Shown: positions 44,199 through 52,746, counted from the first letter of the stretch. The stretch is DNA of 64,000 nt from SXTU01 sp964496695 (GCA_964496695.1 CAZCBE010000015.1:16152-80151); one strand, 5' to 3'. The notes: a model not told the origin generated them from the letters alone. Translations and numbers: made by a program.

Positions 44199-44686
44199 GG
44201 TGCGGATGTTCGATGCGTTTCAGGAAATGCGCCGCGAGGCTAGCAAGGGCGGCGGACGGTTCAATGGCAAAGTGGAGGAATGCGGAACGCGGAATGCGGA
44301 ATGCGGAACGGGGAATTCAGACCCGCCCATTGGCTTCGTTTCGCAAATCTCCCTTCACCCTCCCCCTCACCATGCCCACCGGAGCGCCGGTCTCCGACCC
44401 GGCGTTTTCCTCATCTTTATCTTCCCTGAATCTTTGGGTCCTCTCTGCTTCACTGACCTCATCTTCCCGACCTTGCTTGAGCCTGTGGGGCGCGCTGCGG
44501 AGTAAGGCGGGCCACCCTTGATTACACGCTTAGGGAGGCCCCCCGTAGCGCCCGCGTCTCGCGGGCCGTGCCGCCGGCGTCCTCGCCGGCCCCCGTTACG
44601 TGCGCCATCAGACAGCGCCCCTTTCGCACCCCATCCGTCCCATCAGTCCTATTCGTCGCATTCCTTCCCAAGCGTGGCGTCCCAGA
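44199..44686. repeat. Four unrelated repeats in one gap
   Basis: At 44277-44318 a 7-base tandem repeat (GGAATGC/GGAACGC) runs about five units. Near 44382-44405 is a half-copy of the element found in frame at 27730-27801. At 44540-44600 is a short relative of the 75-base element at 2331-2405. At 44625-44665 is a CCCATCCGTCCCATCAGTCC repeat, also seen near 38650-38690. No gene is called. Confidence 0.75.
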
Positions 44687-46633
44687 CTACTCCAGTTCCG
44701 CCACCGCGACCGTATAAATCAACATCCGAGGCACAGTGAACGCCGCCTCACCCGCCCGCTGCACCAAGCCCGCCGCCCCGGTGCTGACCTCGGCGTCCGG
44801 CGAGAAGAGGCGGACGGACTTCACGCGCTCGCCGGGCTGGAGGGCGAGCCGCACGGTGAGCTTCTCGACCGCGAGAGGCTTCTCCTCGTGCGGGCCACGG
44901 CCCATCTTGGAGTTCGGCGGCGGCTCCTCGCGGTTGTAGTTCACCAAGTGGACGAAGCGGCGTTTCGGCTGGCTCAGGACGGAGGCCACTACGGTGTTTG
45001 CACCTTCACGGCGGGTGACCGCGGCAAGGTCCGTGCGCCATTTCGCAACCAGGTCTCCCTCCTCGGCAGCCGCCGAGGTGAGGAGACGGACTTTGCTGGC
45101 GGTGAAGAGGTCCGCCTCCTCGCGTCGGCGGCTGCCGGACGCAGGATCGCAACTCACCACCGCCACGCGCCTGGCCAGGTGCGCTGCCGTCAGCAAGTCA
45201 TCCGGCACGATGTCGAACACATACCCTTCGCGGGCGAGCTGCTTCCCGATGGCCTTGAAGCGCGCCACCGGCTCCACGTCGCCACGATGCACCGCGCTGC
45301 GCGGGTAGAGCAGCAGCAGCTCCGCCGTCGGCTGCGCGCCGAGATAGAAGTCCCGGTGCTCGCGCGCGAAGCGGAAGTAGGTGGTCATCGCCTCGCGGCC
45401 GGCCGGGTTCTTGAAGTTCGCGTAGAAGCCCAGCCCGGTGCCGCCGTTCGCGATGCCCTCGGCAATCGTCGCGCGGGTGCGCGTCTGCTCATACTTGCCG
45501 AGCAGGAACGGCTTCGGTCCGAACGCACCCCGGATGAAGCGCAGTTGCAGCGTGCCGTCGCCGAGGTCGCCGTTGGCCAGATCGGTCTGCGAGGCGGCGT
45601 TGCCGGTGCTATACCAGAGGTAGTTTTCGCCCTTGCCCCAGAGGTCGCCGGGCAGCAGGCAGCGCTCGTCACCGTTGATCTGGTTGAAGCCGCCGAGGTG
45701 GTTCCACTGGGCGACGAGCAGGTCCGGCTTGAGCTTCTGGCCGTGCGTGATGAAGACGTCGTCGAAGGCGGCCTTGAGCGCGGTCTGCGTCCACTTCAGG
45801 GAGGCGAGCTTGTAGGGGGAGGTTTCCTTGGGGTTGTGCCACGAAGGAATTTCCGCAAAGGCGTGGCCTTTCAAGTCCGCGATGGCGAACTGGTCCTTGA
45901 GCTGGGCGGTCGTGTAGTTCGTCCCCAGCCACGCGCGGAAGCCGCCGACGCAGTGGGAGCACATGCAGTCGCGGCGGTAGTAGTAATTGGCGATGAGGCC
46001 GTCCACGCCGCGGGCGATGGCGTCGGTCATCATGGCCTTGAGGCAGGCGCGCCAGAGCGGGTTGTTGAGGCAGCCGTGATACTCGGGCCAGCCGCCGATC
46101 TTGTAGCTGCTGGTGGTGATGAGCTTGCCGGCGACGTCCACGGACAGCATCGCCGTGGGGTCCGCCACGGGCTTGGGGCCGAGGGCTTGGGTGTCCCAGC
46201 CGTTGTGATACCAGTCGAAGAAGCCGGCGCGCTTCTCGGGATCGCCGAGGATGAAGGTGGTGTTGAAATGGCCGACGACCTTCGTGCCGCGCGCGTGGAT
46301 TTCCTGGTTCAGCTTGCGGAAGAACTCGCCGCACTCTTTGGTGCCTTCGACCGGGAAGTGCGCCGGGTAACCCTTGCCGAATTTCGTGTGCGCGACGCTG
46401 TAGAACGTGACGCCGTAGAAGCCGACCTGGGCGACCTGCGGCTTCGCCTCGCCGACGAAGTCGAGGTATTCGGGCGTGCCGTAATCCGTCCAGTTGGCGA
46501 TGAGGGTGTTGAACCAGAACGGCTCGGCGGCGCGGGTGTTTGCTGTGAACAAGGCGAGGACCGCCAAGGCCCGCAGAAAAGTCAGGCCAAGGCGTGCGGT
46601 GGACGGGTGCGGGCGACGGAGGTGGGAGTTCAT
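44687..46633 (-). CDS. Secreted putative glycoside hydrolase (TIM barrel)
   Basis: A 648-residue secreted protein; the ATG complementing 46631-46633 gives a signal peptide (LGLTFLRALAVLALFTANTRAA). The mature part reads like an alpha-amylase/GH42-like TIM barrel: FYGVTFYSVAHTKFGKGYPAHFPVEGTKECGEFFRKLNQEIHARGTKVVGHFNT, then RGVDGLIANYYYRRDCMCSHCVGGFRAWL, IAEGIANGGTGLGFYANFKNPAGREAMTTYFRF and a Rossmann-like trimerisation region (TAELLLLYPRSAVHRGDVEPVARFKAIGKQLAREGYVFDIV). A C-terminal beta domain ends it. No exact family is certain, so a sugar-cleaving role is inferred. Confidence 0.75.
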   Translation of the reverse strand: MNSHLRRPHPSTARLGLTFLRALAVLALFTANTRAAEPFWFNTLIANWTDYGTPEYLDFVGEAKPQVAQVGFYGVTFYSVAHTKFGKGYPAHFPVEGTKECGEFFRKLNQEIHARGTKVVGHFNTTFILGDPEKRAGFFDWYHNGWDTQALGPKPVADPTAMLSVDVAGKLITTSSYKIGGWPEYHGCLNNPLWRACLKAMMTDAIARGVDGLIANYYYRRDCMCSHCVGGFRAWLGTNYTTAQLKDQFAIADLKGHAFAEIPSWHNPKETSPYKLASLKWTQTALKAAFDDVFITHGQKLKPDLLVAQWNHLGGFNQINGDERCLLPGDLWGKGENYLWYSTGNAASQTDLANGDLGDGTLQLRFIRGAFGPKPFLLGKYEQTRTRATIAEGIANGGTGLGFYANFKNPAGREAMTTYFRFAREHRDFYLGAQPTAELLLLYPRSAVHRGDVEPVARFKAIGKQLAREGYVFDIVPDDLLTAAHLARRVAVVSCDPASGSRRREEADLFTASKVRLLTSAAAEEGDLVAKWRTDLAAVTRREGANTVVASVLSQPKRRFVHLVNYNREEPPPNSKMGRGPHEEKPLAVEKLTVRLALQPGERVKSVRLFSPDAEVSTGAAGLVQRAGEAAFTVPRMLIYTVAVAELE

Positions 46634-46911
46634 GCTGAGTGCGCTGGAGGATTGAAGTTCCGGCCGGGGGACAAATTCAGCGCGGGTGCGCCGGTCGTGG
46701 ACATCACCGGCCGGCGAAGTTTGTCCCCGGAGCGCGGGTCTGTGACCCGCAGCAGCTCGCGCTCGTCTGGGATGCTCGCTCATGCCAGCAGGCCAGCCAG
46801 TCGCGGCTTGCTGCGGGTCACAGACCCGCGCTCCGGGGGAGCTGGGCTTACACCGCCCTTGACGATGAACAGAGAGCGAGTAGCTTCCCAACCGAACCGA
46901 CCCCTCAAGTC
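46634..46911. repeat. 114-bp palindrome with perfect 30-bp arms
   Basis: Arms at 46725-46754 (CCCCGGAGCGCGGGTCTGTG...) and 46809-46838 are perfectly complementary over 30 bases, around a 54-base loop. The rest of the divergent gap upstream of the prepilin gene shows no gene. Confidence 0.9.
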
Positions 46912-47655
46912 ATGCGCGAGACCGACCACCCTCGTCCTGCCTGCGTTGCGCCTCGCCGCGCGCAAGTTCTGGGCTTTACCTTGATCGAACTGCTCGTCGT
47001 CATCGCCATCATCGCGATTCTGGCGGGGATGCTGCTGCCGGCCTTGAGCAAGGCCCAGCAGAAGGCCACCGGCACCAAGTGCATGAACAACATGAAGCAG
47101 TTCCAGCTCATGTGGCTGTTTTACGCGGACGAATATGACAGCCGGCTCGTCCCGGTGCGCACCTGGGTGGCCGGCAGCCTCCCCGACAGCAACAGCATCA
47201 CCAACGGCCTGCTCTGGCCGTTCACCAAGAACGAGTCGCTCTACAAATGTCCCGGGGACAAGTCCCTCAACGCCCGCAGCGTGTCCATGAACAGCCACAT
47301 GGGGGGAAATCAGGGGGATTACATCTTCGCTGGATTCGCCCCCTACAAGCGGCGCGAGGATATTCTCACCCCCGACCAATATTGGGTTACCCTGGATGAA
47401 CGGATTGGCATCAATGACGGCTTCTTCCGGGTGGACTGCACCACCACTTACGCATCTCCCTTCGTCGGCGATTTTCCAGCGATCTATCACAACCGGGCCA
47501 GCGCCTTCAGTTTCTCCGACGGGCATGCAGAGATGCACAAATGGACGACCGCGAATTACGTTTCGATCGCCCCCGTCACCGGCCAGCCCATGAATGCGGA
47601 CGACATCTGGATGATGCAGCACATGACCCTGCCCACCGCCGCCCCCTGGCCGTGA
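46912..47655 (+). CDS. Prepilin-type protein with H-X9-DG signature
   Basis: A 247-residue third copy of the family. ATG at 46912 gives a 21-residue basic leader and cleavage site G/FTLIELLVVIAIIAILAGMLLPALSKAQQKA. The NMKQFQLMWLFYADEYDSRLV region follows, and the C-terminal HNRASAFSFSDGHAEMHKW holds H-X9-DG. Unlike the other two it has few Pro or Gly runs and is closer to the short verrucomicrobial form. No type II secretion genes are near any of the three. Confidence 0.93.
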   Translation: MRETDHPRPACVAPRRAQVLGFTLIELLVVIAIIAILAGMLLPALSKAQQKATGTKCMNNMKQFQLMWLFYADEYDSRLVPVRTWVAGSLPDSNSITNGLLWPFTKNESLYKCPGDKSLNARSVSMNSHMGGNQGDYIFAGFAPYKRREDILTPDQYWVTLDERIGINDGFFRVDCTTTYASPFVGDFPAIYHNRASAFSFSDGHAEMHKWTTANYVSIAPVTGQPMNADDIWMMQHMTLPTAAPWP

Positions 47656-47682
47656 GCCAGCGGTCACGACCACTGCCCGGGC

Positions 47683-48363
47683 TCAGGCTTGGAACCGCCA
47701 CGAAACGCGGTTCGTGGGAATGCCTTGGGCGTTGAACTCCCGCTCAAAGTCCGTGGTCACGGCGGCGAGTTCGGCGGGGGGTTCAGTCTCGGTGAAAGCC
47801 TGGTCCGCCCGGAAGACCGCGAGCATCTGCTCGAAGTATTCCCCATGATCCGTGCGCAGATGGACCACGCCGCCGGGCTTGAGCGCGCGACGCGCCAGCG
47901 CGGTGAACCGCTCGTTGACGAGGCGGTTCTTCGCGTGCTTGGCCTTCGGCCACGGGTCGGGAAAATAGACATGGATGGCATCCGCACTTGCGGGCGGCAG
48001 GAGGTGTTCGAGGAAGTAACCGATCTCGATGCGCACGAGGCTGAGGTTTGTCAGTCCCAGGCGGTGGCCCCGCTTGGCCGGCTTTTGCACACGCCCCGAC
48101 AGCCGCTCGACGCCGATCAGGTTCCGCCCCGGATTCCGTTGCGCCCACTCGACGATGAACGAGCCGTCACCGCAGCCCAGCTCGACTTCGAGCGGCTGAG
48201 GGGTGGGGAAGTGATCGGGGAGGTGGAGGGGCTGGAGGATGGTGCGGAACTCGTGCAACAGCGTGCTGCGTGTTGCGTGTTGCGTGTTGCCCTCGGCGTC
48301 CGTGGCTCCGGTTTCAGGCACGCAACACGCAGCACGCAGCACGGTTTCTTTCGGCTCAGTCAC
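47683..48363 (-). CDS. trmB: tRNA (guanine-N7)-methyltransferase TrmB
   Basis: A TrmB of up to 226 residues, making m7G46 in tRNA. Motifs: SAM-binding VELGCGDGSFIVEWAQRNPGRNLIGVE, ADAIHVYFPDPWPKAKHAKNRLVNERF and LKPGGVVHLRTDHGEYFEQM, with the DPWPK(xx)H block diagnostic. The GTG at 48363 makes residues 8-35 come from a GTGCTGCGTGTTGCGTG repeat (arms 48263-48279 and 48319-48335). A TTG at about 48255 just after the element is an alternative start giving a near-normal length. Both are possible; the family core is unaffected. Confidence 0.93.
   Translation of the reverse strand: MTEPKETVLRAACCVPETGATDAEGNTQHATRSTLLHEFRTILQPLHLPDHFPTPQPLEVELGCGDGSFIVEWAQRNPGRNLIGVERLSGRVQKPAKRGHRLGLTNLSLVRIEIGYFLEHLLPPASADAIHVYFPDPWPKAKHAKNRLVNERFTALARRALKPGGVVHLRTDHGEYFEQMLAVFRADQAFTETEPPAELAAVTTDFEREFNAQGIPTNRVSWRFQA
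48263..48335. repeat. GTTGCGTGTTGCGTG-family palindrome at trmB 5' end
   Basis: Arms GTGCTGCGTGTTGCGTG (48263-48279) and CACGCAACACGCAGCAC (48319-48335) are perfectly complementary. Family members also lie at 50549-50610, 58747-58828 and, in a short variant, 59851-59898. Confidence 0.85.
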
Positions 48364-48378
48364 GATAGCATCCCTTCC

Positions 48379-48915
48379 TCACCACTTCACCGGCACGGAC
48401 AGCTTCGCGCCGAACTTGTTCGTGTAAAACACCTGCTTGTTCGCCTGGCCAAACTCATGGACGAGCTTCGTCACCTTCACGTCGTAGCAGCAATACTCGG
48501 CGATTTCGAGCAGCCGGCCTTCCTTATACCACCGGAGCGCCTGCAGGCCGTCGGCAGTCTTCTCCACGCCCAGCGACGCGCTGGCAATCGAGTCCAGCGA
48601 GAGCCGGTGCGGGAGCGTCTTCATGATGTCCACCAGGAGGTCCAGCGTGTGCAACTGCGAGTAGTCGAAGAACTCGTTGTGCCCCTGCAGCACCTCGTAG
48701 TCGAAGCGCTCGGTGTTGAAGCCCACCACCAGGTCCGCGCGGCGCAGCTCCTCGATCAGCTCGTTCACCTCGCGCTCGCCGTAGATGCGGTATTCTCCGC
48801 GCGCGGTGCTGTAGGTCACGCCGATGCTCATGCCCATGCGGCGGATGTTGCCCCAGCCGCCCACGTCGTCGGCGGACTTCTGCGTTTCGAGGTCGAAATA
48901 GACGATGTTCTTCAT
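48379..48915 (-). CDS. DEDD-type 3'-5' exonuclease (PolB exonuclease-like)
   Basis: A 178-residue RNase H-like exonuclease. The ATG complementing 48913-48915 starts KNIVYFDLETQ; the Exo motifs are DLETQ (Exo I), VVGFNTERFDYEVL (Exo II) and EYCCYDVKVTKLV (Exo III, YxxxD type), so the metal-binding DEDD set is complete. The family includes the predicted single-strand exonucleases related to DNA polymerase B proofreading and YprB. No polymerase gene adjoins it. It would act in the cytoplasm on DNA or RNA ends. Confidence 0.88.
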   Translation of the reverse strand: MKNIVYFDLETQKSADDVGGWGNIRRMGMSIGVTYSTARGEYRIYGEREVNELIEELRRADLVVGFNTERFDYEVLQGHNEFFDYSQLHTLDLLVDIMKTLPHRLSLDSIASASLGVEKTADGLQALRWYKEGRLLEIAEYCCYDVKVTKLVHEFGQANKQVFYTNKFGAKLSVPVKW

Positions 48916-49347
48916 CAGTTGAAAAACCACTGACCGGCACTGACTGGCACTAATCCGAAAGATTTTTTACCAGGAGGCGGGCGGTGAAGCAGCGCAGTCT
49001 CCGGCACACGTTTGCTTTCTCCCTCACCCCGGCCCTCTCCCGCTGGGAGAGGGAGCAGGATAGCCCGACTCTTGAGCACAGGAACGCAACGCACCTTCCA
49101 ACGCTGACGACGGTTCCCCCTCTCCCAGCGGGAGAGGGCCGGGGTGAGGGAGAGCGGCCACCTCCGCCCAGTCTGGATCTCAGCACCCAGACGCGCGCGG
49201 GCGGCTTTGCGTTTTGCCTTCATTAGTGCAGATCAGTGCCGGTTAGTGGTTCAAAGTCCCGCGCAGCCTAATCGGCGTGTCCGGTGGCGGAAAGAAAAGT
49301 TTGCCCGGCCCGCGACGGTCCCGCACTATCCACCGGTTTGTAACTGA
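48916..49347. repeat. Nested palindromes between exonuclease and radical SAM genes
   Basis: An outer inverted pair (ACCACTGACCGGCACTGAC type, about 48919-48953, and ATTAGTGCAGATCAGTGCCG type, about 49222-49257) surrounds an inner element with perfect 35-base arms at 49019-49053 (CTCCCTCACCCCGGCCCTCT...) and 49118-49152. The inner element has its own local dyad (CTCTCCCGCTGGGAGAG). No gene is seen. Confidence 0.88.
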
Positions 49348-50532
49348 ATGAGCATCGCCGTCACTGAACCGCCCGTCGCCTCCGCCGCTCCCGCGCCGAG
49401 GTCATCGTCCGCCCCGGACTTCTCGCAGCCTGTGGTGCGCCCCAAGACTTCCGGCTGGCAGCTCTTCAAGGACGTGCTGAACCACGGCGGCCCCGGCTAC
49501 CTCCAGTTCGCCATCACGAACATCTGCAACGCGGACTGCGGTTTCTGCGGCTTCGCGCGCTCGCAGTTCGATCCCAAGAAACGCCACAGCGTCACGCTTC
49601 AGGAGGCCAAGGACGTGGTGGACATCGCCAAGCGCAACCACATCGGCTACCTGCTCTTCGTCGGCGGTGAACCCATGGCGCACCGCGACCTGCGGGCCAT
49701 GGTCCGCTACGCCGCCGAGCAGGGCATCCACCCGATGATCTGCACCAACGGCGGCCTGTGGAATGACGACAACCTGAAGGCCCTCGCCAGCGACGGCCTC
49801 ACGAGCGTCATCATGTCCATTGACGCGCACGACGTGGCGAAGCACGAGGAGAACCGCGGCCTGCCCGACGTGTGCCGGAAGATCAAGAAGGCGAACGAGT
49901 ATTTCCACAGCGTCGGCATCCAGACCACGGCGAGCATCACGGCCAGCCGGCTGATCGAGGACTACGAGAAGCTGCCGGCCTTCCTGGAAAGCCTGAGCTT
50001 CACGAGCTGCACCTTCAGCTACCCGCTCACGAATCTCGCCTCCAGCTATCTCAGCTTCAGCGACAGCGGCCTGGTGAACTTCAACAACACCGAACTGCTC
50101 GCGCTCTTCGAGAACATCAAGCGGATGAAGCACAACAGCGGCTACCCGGTGGTGAACCCCACGGAGTCGCTCACCGAGATGCAGCGGCACCTGCGCGGCG
50201 AGAAGGAGCAGTTCGGCTGCCTCGGCGGGCACAAGTATTTCTACCTCGACTGGAACCTCGACCTCTACCGCTGCCACGCGTGGGACAAGCCCATGTGCAA
50301 GGTCTATGAATGGGACGACTCCAAGCTCATCCGCGACGGCTGCACCAAGTGCATGATTGACTGCTACCGCGATCCCAGCGTCCTTCAGCACGTGGCCATC
50401 AATGCCAGCGACGCCTGGCACGCGCTCAAAAAGGGCGACCTCGGCACGGCCGCGATGAAGGTGCTCGACTCGAAGAACGTGACCTCGCTCAAGGCCGTGT
50501 GGGAAGACCGCAAGTGGATTGGGAAGGTGTGA
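49348..50532 (+). CDS. Radical SAM protein with SPASM-like C-terminus
   Basis: A 394-residue radical SAM enzyme. The 4Fe-4S motif CxxxCxxC is CNADCGFC near residue 61, followed by the GGEP SAM motif as VGGEPM near 102. A C-terminal cysteine cluster (FGCLGGH, YRCHAWDKPMC, GCTKCMIDCYRD) suggests auxiliary iron-sulfur clusters as in SPASM/twitch enzymes. The overall layout resembles HpnH-type or peptide-modifying enzymes, but no partner gene for hopanoid or peptide modification is present. Substrate unknown. It is preceded by a nested repeat and followed by a GTTGCGTG palindrome. Confidence 0.88.
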   Translation: MSIAVTEPPVASAAPAPRSSSAPDFSQPVVRPKTSGWQLFKDVLNHGGPGYLQFAITNICNADCGFCGFARSQFDPKKRHSVTLQEAKDVVDIAKRNHIGYLLFVGGEPMAHRDLRAMVRYAAEQGIHPMICTNGGLWNDDNLKALASDGLTSVIMSIDAHDVAKHEENRGLPDVCRKIKKANEYFHSVGIQTTASITASRLIEDYEKLPAFLESLSFTSCTFSYPLTNLASSYLSFSDSGLVNFNNTELLALFENIKRMKHNSGYPVVNPTESLTEMQRHLRGEKEQFGCLGGHKYFYLDWNLDLYRCHAWDKPMCKVYEWDDSKLIRDGCTKCMIDCYRDPSVLQHVAINASDAWHALKKGDLGTAAMKVLDSKNVTSLKAVWEDRKWIGKV

Positions 50533-50548
50533 AGCTGCTGCGTGCTCC

Positions 50549-50610
50549 GTGTTGCGTGTTGCGTGAATTCGCCCGCACGCGCACGGACTAGATCACGCAA
50601 CACGCAACAC
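50549..50610. repeat. GTTGCGTG-family palindrome before tdk
   Basis: Arms GTGTTGCGTGTTGCGTGA (50549-50566) and TCACGCAACACGCAACAC (50593-50610) are perfectly complementary and end 14 bases before the tdk start codon. Confidence 0.85.
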
Positions 50611-50624
50611 GCCGCACGTCGGCC

Positions 50625-51212
50625 ATGTCGAAAGTTTACTTCTACTACTCGGCGATGAACGCGGGCAAGAGCACCACGCTCCTGCAGTCGAGCTACAATT
50701 ATCAGGAGCGCGGGATGAACACGCTCGTGCTCGCCCCCGCGCTGGACACGCGCGGCGGACCGGGCAAGGTCGCCTCCCGCATCGGCATCTCGGCGGAGGC
50801 GCGGTCGTTCAAGCGGGACGACAACCTCTTCACCCTCGCTGAGGAAGACCACGAGAAGCGCATCCTCTCCTGCGTGCTGGTGGACGAGGCGCAGTTCCTC
50901 ACCAAGGCCCAGGTCGAGCAGCTCACCGACCTCGCCGACCGCCTGCGCATCCCGGTCCTCTGCTACGGCCTGCGCACGGATTTTCAGGGCAACCTCTTCG
51001 AGGGCAGCCAGTGGCTCCTCGCGTGGGCGGACAACTTGATCGAGCTGAAGACCATCTGCCACTGCGGCCGCAAGGCCATCATGGTCTTGCGCCTCGATGC
51101 CGGCGGCGCACCCGTGAAGACCGGCGCGCAGATCGAAATCGGCGGCAACGACCGCTACGTCTCCGTCTGCCGCCGGCACTACAAGGAAAGCCAGAGCGCG
51201 TGGCTGTTTTAG
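50625..51212 (+). CDS. tdk: Thymidine kinase
   Basis: A 195-residue type II thymidine kinase that phosphorylates thymidine for salvage. Motifs: P-loop YYSAMNAGKSTTLLQ at 7-21, the Walker B-like VLVDEAQFL near 85, the lasso/Zn cysteines in CHCGRKAIMVLRLDAGG and VSVCRRHYKE, which is the usual four-cysteine-type zinc site with one position replaced by His. Length fits the family. The ATG at 50625 follows a palindrome directly, without a clear Shine-Dalgarno. Confidence 0.95.
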   Translation: MSKVYFYYSAMNAGKSTTLLQSSYNYQERGMNTLVLAPALDTRGGPGKVASRIGISAEARSFKRDDNLFTLAEEDHEKRILSCVLVDEAQFLTKAQVEQLTDLADRLRIPVLCYGLRTDFQGNLFEGSQWLLAWADNLIELKTICHCGRKAIMVLRLDAGGAPVKTGAQIEIGGNDRYVSVCRRHYKESQSAWLF

Positions 51213-51293
51213 TCGCGGCTCACAGTCCCCAACCAGAGCATGGAGACGAACATTTTGTTCGCAAATCCAGGCTCTCAACGTAGATTTCAAATC

Positions 51294-51557
51294 ATGAGCG
51301 TGGAACAAATCGAAACCACCCTGCTGCAGCTCCCCCACGAGGAACGCCGCCGCTTCGCTGATTGGTTCTACGCACACGAGGCGGAGATTCTCACCCCGCT
51401 GAACGAAGACATTCACCCGGAGATCAAGGCGGAGATTCTACGTCGGCGGGATGAGATGGATGCTCATCCAGACCGACTCGAACCCTGGGAAGGCACCACT
51501 GAGCGCGTCCGCGCTCGTTTGCATGAGCTTCGTCATCAGAAGGCCCAGGCTCGTTGA
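51294..51557 (+). CDS. Antitoxin of type II toxin-antitoxin pair
   Basis: An 87-residue protein with SVEQIETTLLQLPHEERRRFADWFYAHEAEIL at its N-terminus, the helical pattern of addiction-module antitoxins. ATG at 51294 is used; the frame extends a little upstream without good context. Its last 35 bases overlap the toxin gene, the standard arrangement for co-translation. It should neutralise the ParE-like toxin and repress the pair. Confidence 0.75.
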   Translation: MSVEQIETTLLQLPHEERRRFADWFYAHEAEILTPLNEDIHPEIKAEILRRRDEMDAHPDRLEPWEGTTERVRARLHELRHQKAQAR

Positions 51558-51834
51558 GGAGGATCTGCTGGCCGCCGCACTCTGGTATGACGAACAGCAA
51601 CCGGGGCTCGGTGACGCTTTTCTCGATGAGGCGGACGCCATCATTTCCACGCTGGCCGAAAAGGCTCTCCTTTACTCAGTCCGGTTTGATGATGTCCGCT
51701 GCCTCCGGCTGCACCGTTTCCACAAATACGGCGTTTACTACTTGATCCGTGGTGACGAAGTGCGACTGGTGGCTATCCACCATGGGTCACGGGATCAGCG
51801 ATGGCTTCTTGACCGGAAGCGGCTGCTTGACTGA
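51523..51834 (+). CDS. ParE/RelE-family toxin
   Basis: A 103-residue toxin starting at ATG 51523: SFVIRRPRLVEEDLLAAALWYDEQQPGLGDAFLDEADAIISTLAEKALLYSVRFDDVRCLRLHRFHKYGVYYLIRGDEVRLVAIHHGSRD, the ParE fold with the typical W-Y-x-E-x-xPGLGxxF helix and the C-terminal V-x-x-HG strand. ParE inhibits gyrase; RelE-type relatives cut mRNA, and sequence alone does not decide between them. A second, separate pair is at 61102-61631. Confidence 0.88.
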   Translation: MSFVIRRPRLVEEDLLAAALWYDEQQPGLGDAFLDEADAIISTLAEKALLYSVRFDDVRCLRLHRFHKYGVYYLIRGDEVRLVAIHHGSRDQRWLLDRKRLLD

Positions 51835-51924
51835 CCGGAGCTTGGTGAACTGAGCCCCGAAAAAGCCGCAAGCGCGACAGCCCTGGCCATCGCGCTTGCG
51901 CGGAGGGTGTAACTGGCCTCGCGC

Positions 51925-52746
51925 CTACTTCGCGTTGTCCTTCACAAACTTGATCGCCCCGGCCACGAACTCGCTCGGCTCCTTGGCGAACGTGCCGTTG
52001 TCCGTCTCGATGGCCATCACGCCGGGCCAGTTGGCCTTCTTCAGCTCGGCGAGCAGGCCTTTGTAGTTCGCATCACCGGTGCCGACCATCACGTCGAGGA
52101 TGACGGACTTCCCGTCGGCGGTCTTCTCGGTCTTCTTGTCCTTGAGGTGGATGTCATAGACCCGGCCCTTGTAGCCCACGAACTCCTTGCCCGCGTCGAA
52201 GCCCGCACCGGTGATGTGCCCCACGTCCATGCACACGCCGATGCGTGCATCGCGGTCCTTCAACACGGACCAGACCTTCTCCGGCGTGCCATAGACCGAG
52301 TCCTTGCCGTGGTTGTGGATGGCCAGCTTGATGTCGTATTCCTTCACCAGCTCTTCGAGGCCGTCCCACAGCGCCTTGTCATTCTTCGGCTCGACGATGA
52401 TGACCTTGATGCCCATCGCCTTGGCGAAGTCGAACAGCTTCCGGTTCTTCTCCTTCTCCGGCGAGGTCCCGGCGACGCCGAAGGTGTAGAAGTGGATGCC
52501 TTTCGCATCGAGAATGGCCTTCCTCCGTTTGGCCTCATCCAGGGAACCGTTGGGATCAATGTGGGAGCCGATGGCCTGCAGGTGCTTCAGCCCGTGCTTC
52601 TCGGCGAAGGCGACGACTTCGTCGAACTTCATGTTGCGGCACGTCCAGGTCTGGAGGCCGACCTTGGGCGCGTAGTCCGCGGCCTGGGTGGAGGTGGTGA
52701 GCAACAAGCCGGCGAACGCCAGCGCGAGGAGGAATTTGATTTTCAT
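51925..52746 (-). CDS. Secreted sugar-phosphate isomerase/epimerase-like protein
   Basis: A 273-residue TIM barrel of the AP-endonuclease/xylose-isomerase family, with a signal peptide (KFLLALAFAGLLLTTSTQAA) from the ATG complementing 52744-52746. Blocks: GLQTWTCRNMKFDEVVAFAEKHGLKHLQAIGSHID, IVEPKNDKALWDGLEELVKEYDIKLAIHNHGK, GVCMDVGHITGAGFD, YDIHLKDKKT and GDANYKGLLAELKKANWPGVMAIETDNG; the Asp/His/Glu metal ligands are in place. Exported members are typical of Verrucomicrobia and Planctomycetes; substrate unknown. A palindrome lies just upstream. Confidence 0.9.
   Translation of the reverse strand: MKIKFLLALAFAGLLLTTSTQAADYAPKVGLQTWTCRNMKFDEVVAFAEKHGLKHLQAIGSHIDPNGSLDEAKRRKAILDAKGIHFYTFGVAGTSPEKEKNRKLFDFAKAMGIKVIIVEPKNDKALWDGLEELVKEYDIKLAIHNHGKDSVYGTPEKVWSVLKDRDARIGVCMDVGHITGAGFDAGKEFVGYKGRVYDIHLKDKKTEKTADGKSVILDVMVGTGDANYKGLLAELKKANWPGVMAIETDNGTFAKEPSEFVAGAIKFVKDNAK

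Noticed and set aside
46639..46911. N-terminal extension of the third prepilin
   Set aside because: It crosses the perfect 30-bp palindrome, and the prepilin leader begins at ATG 46912.
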